From Chrysaora quinquecirrha (lineage: Eukaryota > Cnidaria > Scyphozoa > Semaeostomeae > Pelagiidae), in assembly GCA_014526335.1 (NCBI GenBank), contig JACTAT010000006.1, positions 3,789,202-3,853,201 on the forward strand: DNA of 64,000 nt, given 5' to 3'. This document shows, piece by piece, positions 58,704-64,000 of this stretch. Position 1 is the first letter of the stretch, and each line of letters begins with the position of its first letter. The position numbers and the translations under genes were made by a program. The notes below the pieces were generated by a model. That model was not told the DNA's origin. It ran no database searches and saw nothing but the letters and a program-made list of their open reading frames with translations.

Positions 58704-59237
58704 TCATTCATTGAATGACAAATCTATTCTTTCTGGATAGCTACCTAAACTCGTCTGCGGTCGTCGTCTTCCATAGTGTGCTGATTTCGGCCTTTCCATT
58801 CTCCTTCTCACTCGTGAATCATCGCTCGTCTCGAGGCTTCGTTGCTTCGTGAACAATTTGTCTTCTTCGTGTTTCCGAACTGCATCATCTAAGCACGCAT
58901 CAAAGTCTCTTCGTTGCCGAGCATTTTGATTCTGATCAACACCGAAGCATTCTCGTCTTGTTTCGTATTTCATGAGTTCATCACTGAACTTACGCTGGCT
59001 CTTTCTTGCGCAGGCTTGAGACGTTGAATGAGATAACGGAGGAGCAGTCGGAGCTTTTGTAGAGGTACTACTTGATGTAGCTTTCGCGCCAAGTGGAGGC
59101 AGCGCATTGGAACGTACACTAGGTTCAATTTTCTCCAAAGGGTATGCGAGTTTCTTGTCAGCCATTCTCTCTTGTTCTCTTAGAATGCGAAGTAATGAGG
59201 TTGACTCTGAATCGTTGAACTTGCTATGTGGAAACAT
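58704..59237 (-). CDS. Small basic hypothetical protein, 177 residues
   Basis: Single minus-strand open frame from ATG at 59237 to the stop at 58704. The frame stays open a little further upstream to an AG acceptor-like site, so it could also be a 3' exon. The protein is hydrophilic and charged: SESTSLLRILREQERMADKK near the start, a Ser/Thr/Pro-rich middle, then predicted helical, Arg/Glu/Asp-rich sequence (ARQRRDFDACLDDAVRKHEE) and an Arg-rich end (RPKSAHYGRRRPQTSLGSYP). No signal peptide or membrane segment. I do not recognise the family. Length and the absence of low-complexity repeat support a real gene, but there is no homology evidence here. Confidence 0.5.
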   Translation of the reverse strand: MFPHSKFNDSESTSLLRILREQERMADKKLAYPLEKIEPSVRSNALPPLGAKATSSSTSTKAPTAPPLSHSTSQACARKSQRKFSDELMKYETRRECFGVDQNQNARQRRDFDACLDDAVRKHEEDKLFTKQRSLETSDDSRVRRRMERPKSAHYGRRRPQTSLGSYPERIDLSFNE

Positions 59238-60147
59238 TGTTTTTCTTTCTTTTAAATATTTCAACTTCACGATACCTGCTACTGAAAACTAAATATTAAT
59301 GTAATGGTTGATAAGTTTGCTGGGAATTTTCTCTCAGGCAAGTCACATGGAGACAGCTTTTCAAAATACGAGTTTTATTGTCGCGAGCAGTGCATGAGTA
59401 TACCGAAGCTTTCTCTCATCAATGTCTTCTTGTAGCACACAATCTATTTCTATACTTGTGAAGATTTTCTGTATAAAAAATCCTTACTTCAAAACGCTTT
59501 TAACAAAGCCACAATCTCTCTCCTTCCTCTTTGCCTTCCCCGGCGACCAAGGCGACAATTATCCAGCGTTTTCTCCGATAAAACAGTTCCAAAATTATCA
59601 ACAACACGCGGTGAAATTCTCCACTAACTCATCGAAGAGTCACAAATTTCTCTAACCTAAAATCAATTAATGATAATTACAATATATTCGAGCGGAATTC
59701 ACAAGCGGTGTACTGAAACCGCAGACACGAAAATTTGCCCTTGGAAAGTTAGTTGACCACGTTTTAAAAAGCAGGTAACTGATAAACAATTCTTAAGCTG
59801 AACATAGTTATTTGCTAATTTATCGCTTCGTCTATACTTAGTTACTACAACAAAGTGTATAAACACATGCTGTATCCATGAACCCATCAGCGTTTCGATT
59901 TCCGTATATAATAGCAGCTGCTATGAATTTTCAAGCAAGCGTGGTGGTGAGAATGTTCAATTGATGTCAATCGATGAGTGAGTCTGACTCAAAATACGAG
60001 ATCATTCGTTAGATCCCCAAGGTTAAACTCGTCATGAGAGTGAGAACAGTCACTGTATCAACGTAACTGCTTTGTGCTATTCAGATAAATGCTTTGTGTT
60101 ACAGTAAGCAGAGAAACCCATCACTTGTTAAAACAGTACTGCCTTAG

Positions 60148-60177
60148 AAACCGACTAACTAACTAACTAACCAACCT

Positions 60178-60226
<49 letters not shown>

Positions 60227-60369
60227 ATAAGTGACGGATCAACTAACTTACTAACTAGCTAACTAAATTACTAACTAACTTACTAACTAACAGACTAACT
60301 GACTGACTAACTGACTGACTGAATAACTAACTGACTGAATAACCAACTAACCAACCCACTAACTAACTT

Positions 60370-60408
<39 letters not shown>

Positions 60409-60441
60409 GACTGACTGTCTGATTGACAGACTGACTGACTG

Positions 60442-60490
<49 letters not shown>

Positions 60491-60545
60491 ATAACTAACT
60501 AACTAACTAACTAACTTACTGACTAACTATTAACGAACTTACTAA
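60148..60545. repeat. CTAA/CTGA tetranucleotide microsatellite
   Basis: About 400 bp of ACTA repeats with blocks of GACT variants; almost every fourth base is in register. No coding meaning. Confidence 0.95.
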
Positions 60546-61124
60546 GTACCTAAATAACTGACTGCACTGACTGACCAGTTTTTCCATCAAAATAGTTGAA
60601 CAACCAGTTGAAGTCAACTGAATTTTATAGAACTTCGCTAACACTTTCGGCTAACATCGACAAGAAATTCATACATTTCAGTTCATCAGAAGGCAGTATT
60701 TGCCCGAGATTCGCAAAAGATTTTAACTTATCTCATCGTCACGCGTTATTTCTACAATCGACACTTCCTTAATTTCAGCAATTCTATAATCCCATGCGTT
60801 AACAGTTAATCGGCAGATGAAGTGGCTTCAGAACTGCAAGACCTTGTTTGTTCGGTAAACTCAACCAGTTACTTAATTAATCAAATAAAAGTCAAAGCTA
60901 AATTGCTATCAGCTGCTATCAAGGACATGTACCAGCTACTTAATGAACCATATAACATCAAATCAAAATTGCTAGCAAGGATGTGTAAATTCCAGGACGT
61001 TGTCGTATACGTTTTTATGTCCGAAGGACATATTAAGGGGGTGTCGTGGAACGCATGTATGCATAGAAAATAGCAACGCTGTAGCAATGTCCGAAGGACG
61101 ATGGTGATGATATAGTAACGTTGA

Positions 61125-61308
61125 AGATGATGACAATGATGACGAATATGACGAAGAATAAAACAAGGATGATGATAATGATGATGATGATAATGATGAC
61201 GATGATGATGATGATGATGATGTTGATGATGACGATGATGATGATGATGATTATGATGATGATGACGATGATGATTATGATGATGATTATGATGATGATG
61301 ATGATGAT

Positions 61309-61339
<31 letters not shown>

Positions 61340-61420
61340 ATGAAGACGATGATGATGATGATCATGATGATAATTTTGAAGATGAAGACAACTTTGAAGA
61401 GGATGATAACGATGATGACG
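61125..61420. repeat. GATGAT trinucleotide microsatellite, left arm
   Basis: Imperfect GAT/GAC repeats. Open frames of Met/Asp or Ile runs on both strands are artefacts of this repeat. Confidence 0.95.
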
Positions 61421-62127
61421 ATACTGAAGACCGAGCTGAAGACCGAGCTGAAAACCATGATGATGGATTGATGATAATCATGATTGTTTTGATGTTGATA
61501 ATACGGATGATGACAATGATGATCAGATGAACCTTTCCTGGAAGAAAGGGAAAATTCCAAACTTTTGAATCGAAAATAGAAAATCTCTAGTCACGCATAC
61601 CTTAATAATAAATTTAAACTCAGGTTCATATAACCCTCAGCACGGAAACCTGTAATCTTTGCTGCAAATGATGAATTGAACATTTAATAGCTATCACAAG
61701 AATTCGCATGTAGGTGACTTTATATATTGGCATGCAGATGACTATATTCGATAATTAGTAGAACTTAGAAGAATTGATTGCCAACTTTGAGTCATTTATG
61801 TTTAGATGATTCTCGAGGCCGCAAACTATTTTGAAAAAATATGTCAGACTTGGCAACAATATCTACTGCGCCACAATTTCCTCCTCTCTTCACACGAAAA
61901 TATGTTACACGTTAGAGGACTTCTAGAAACATCTGACAAAAACAACCCGATCAAGAATCGAATTAAAATACTTTAAAATAAAAAATAAAATCACAGTAAA
62001 TTTGAGCAACATTTTGTAATATTGTAGTCAAACCTTTTCTTGAAGCCTGACCGAGCCGTCATTTTGCGAGAAAATCATAGTTCCAAATTTTATTCTCGAA
62101 AGTTTTGATGTTATAGAATGTTCCTGC

Positions 62128-62203
62128 ATCGTGGATCGAACTCACAATCTTTGGCCCAAGGAAGAAGCGCATTATTCCACTGCGCTACACTAACAGTTGA
62201 TTC
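62128..62203 (-). other. tRNA-like sequence, left arm
   Basis: On the minus strand, TAGCGCAGTGGAATAATGCGC forms an A box with a GCGC/GCGC D stem (the first 11 bases are the A box), and TTGTG-AGTTCGATC-CACGA forms a well-paired T arm with a B box. The acceptor stem does not pair, so it is a tRNA-derived (SINE-type) sequence and not a working tRNA gene. Confidence 0.5.
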
Positions 62204-62849
62204 TAATTGATGTTTTTGGCAAGCAATTGCATTTTGGTAATTATGCCCACTAACGACAACACTTAACGGCGATTTCAAAGTTTAATTCCTATCATTTGTG
62301 GTTTTATCTTTTGTTACGCGGTTTGGCAGAAAAAGCGTCTGTGTGTCTATGGATGGATACATACATACATACATGTATACATAGCTACATGCGTTCCACA
62401 AACACCCTCTCATTACACGTTTTTTTTTTTATAAGAACAAAGTATATAAGAACATAAGGCTTCAGAGGCTGAAAAGTTAAGAACATGCTAAGAACATTAC
62501 AAGGCTTTGTGAAGCTAGAAACAAATTAGAATTTACTTTCTTGTTGCGCTGTCCTGTTCTCAACTCTAGAAAACAGGTGAACTATCAATCATTGTGCATC
62601 TATGTGACATTTTCACATGTGCGTCCCTTTTTGTAGCAATTACCATCTAATTTGAAGAAGAACAGCTTTTGTATAGAAAATAGATAGATAGGTAGGCAGG
62701 CATATAGACGCTTTTTCGTGCCAAAACGTAACAAAAGATAAACCACAAATAATAGGAATTAAACTTTGAAATCGCCGTTAAGTGTTGTCGTTAGTGGGCA
62801 TAATTAACAAAATGCAATTGCTTGCCAAAAACATCAATTAGTATCAACT

Positions 62850-62927
62850 ATTAGTGTAGCACAGTGGAATAATGCGCTTGTTTCTGGCGCTAAGGGTTGC
62901 GAGCTCGATCCACGATGCAGGAAACTA
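62850..62927 (+). other. tRNA-like sequence, right arm
   Basis: Inverted counterpart of 62128-62203: TAGCACAGTGG (A box), AATGCGC, and GCTCGATCC (B box with one change from GTTCGATCC), then ACGATGCAGGAA. The two copies point away from each other across the centre of the inverted repeat. Confidence 0.45.
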
Positions 62928-63529
62928 AAAATTTGACACCAAGATTTTCTGGCAAAAAAGCCGGCTCGGTCGGGCTTCAAAAAAAGGTTTGACTACAATA
63001 TTGCAAAATGTTGCTCAAATCTAATTTGATTTGATTTTTTATTTTGAAATATTTTCATACAATTTTGATTGGGTTGTTTTTTCTCAGAGGTTTCTAGAAG
63101 TCCTCTTACATGTAAGATATTCGTGTGAAGAGAGGAGGAGATTGTGGCGCAATAGAAATTGTTGCCAAGTTAGAAAGAAGAATTTTATTCAAAACAGTTT
63201 GCGGCTTCGAGAATTATCTGAAAATAAATGGTTCAAAATTGGCAATCAATTCTTCAAAGTGCTACTAATTATCGAATATAGTCATCTGCATAGTATGCGA
63301 ATTCTTATAATAGCTTTTGGAGGTTCTAGAATGAAATTCATCATTTGAAGCGAAGATTACAGGTTTCGGTGCACTGAAGGGAGTTATTTGTTACACAGTT
63401 CAACCTATGAGCTCAAATTTATTAGTTCATATACGTTACTAGAGGTTTTCTATTTTCGATTCAATTATTCAAAGTTTTTGGATTCTTCCAGGAAAGATTG
63501 ATCTGATCACATTGTCAACAATCGCATCA

Positions 63530-63807
63530 TCATCATAATGGATCATTATCATCATCAGCATCATCATCACAATCACCAATCATTGTCTTCAACATGATCA
63601 TCATCGTTGAAGAAGATGATGATCATGTTGAAGACGATGATCATCATGTTGCAGACGATGATCATCATTTTCGTCTTCAACGTGATCATCATCATCGTTG
63701 TCGTCGTCGTCGAGCATCATATTCATCATCATGAACAACGTCGTTAGCATGATCATTATTGTCATTATCATCCTCTTCAAAGTCGTCATCATCTTCAAAA
63801 TCATCAG

Positions 63808-63857
<50 letters not shown>

Positions 63858-63955
63858 CCAACATAATCATCATTCTCATCATCGTTGTCTTCTTCTTCAT
63901 CATCTTCGTCATTATAAACATCATCTTCATCATTGTTATTATCATCATCAGCGTC
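63530..63955. repeat. ATC trinucleotide microsatellite, right arm
   Basis: Counterpart of the left-arm GAT repeat in inverted orientation, with interspersed TCTTCAACATGATCATCATC blocks. The Met-rich minus-strand open frame here is an artefact. Confidence 0.95.
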
Positions 63956-64000
63956 CTTCGGACATTGCTACAGCGTTGCTATTTTTTCTCTCTGACTTCC

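Larger units (their letters stand above)
61067..63984. mobile_element. 2.9-kb inverted repeat (foldback), about 1.28-kb arms
   Basis: The left end AAAATAGCAACGCTGTAGCA matches the complement of the right end TGCTACAGCGTTGCTATTTT. The arms run about 61067-62344 and 62704-63984, with a 360-bp centre. Matching landmarks in order: TGTCCGAAGGAC, a GAT-type microsatellite, TTATAGCTATCACAAGAATT-type sequence, a tRNA-like box pair, and CAGAAAAAGCGTCTGTG at the inner edge. The arms are diverged by many substitutions, so this is not a fresh palindrome. The centre contains an inverted copy of sequence just outside the left arm (ACATGCGTTCCAC at about 62388). No transposase and no clear target duplication. 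Confidence 0.75.

Noticed and set aside
61033..61560. 175-codon Ile-rich frame and the Met-rich frames at 61121-61471 and 63601-63948
   Set aside because: They are translations of GAT/ATC microsatellites.
62128..62203. Functional tRNA gene
   Set aside because: The D and T arms are recognisable but the acceptor stem does not pair.

Overview
The window is metazoan nuclear DNA: AT-rich, gene-sparse, with many small exons bounded by GT/AG sites and a dense mix of transposable elements. The gene set (adenosine kinase, EOGT, an SLC9B Na+/H+ antiporter, a TIR-domain protein) and the repeat load suit a non-vertebrate animal. A cnidarian or similar early-branching invertebrate is my best guess, but the window does not prove it. 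All exon coordinates were worked out by hand from reading frame, splice sites and remembered family motifs; no alignment was run.

Layout. (1) 968-17898, minus strand: adenosine kinase (ADK). Its middle is duplicated: a 4.3-kb block with five exons occurs twice in tandem (6293-10600 and 10601-about 14900). Each copy carries its own copy of a 1.1-kb foldback transposon and a CTATAC minisatellite. Using one exon set gives an intact 355-residue kinase; using both breaks the frame. (2) 19597-37530, minus strand: EOGT, the extracellular O-GlcNAc transferase of the secretory pathway, 17 exons, 519 residues. Intron 1 holds a 6.87-kb foldback element with a 9-bp target duplication. Its inverted arms are arrays of a 188-bp satellite, and its core encodes a decayed PHD-finger plus ubiquitin-specific-protease fusion. 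(3) 37916-42558, plus strand: an SLC9B (NHA2-type) cation/proton antiporter, 7 exons, with one apparent 1-bp frameshift. It is head to head with EOGT, with 385 bp between start codons, so a shared promoter is likely. (4) 43824-45630, minus strand: a two-exon TIR protein (405 residues) with a proline/alanine linker and two copies of a domain I do not recognise.

From 46 kb onward the window is mostly repeats: a hAT-like element with a 5'-truncated LINE inside it (47024-49106), PIF/Harbinger-type MITEs, a defective minus-strand Ty3/gypsy-like LTR retrotransposon with 144-bp LTRs (53288-57421), a small orphan gene (58704-59237), tetranucleotide and GAT microsatellites, and a 2.9-kb inverted repeat at the right edge whose arms each hold a tRNA-like box pair. 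A tRNA-derived SINE family recurs in several introns.

The host genes do not form a pathway: ADK acts in purine salvage, EOGT modifies EGF repeats in the ER, SLC9B moves cations and protons, and the TIR protein is probably an innate-immune or NAD-related effector. The most unusual items are the PHD-USP satellite foldback element inside EOGT, the TIR protein with paired unknown domains, and the frame-breaking internal duplication of ADK.
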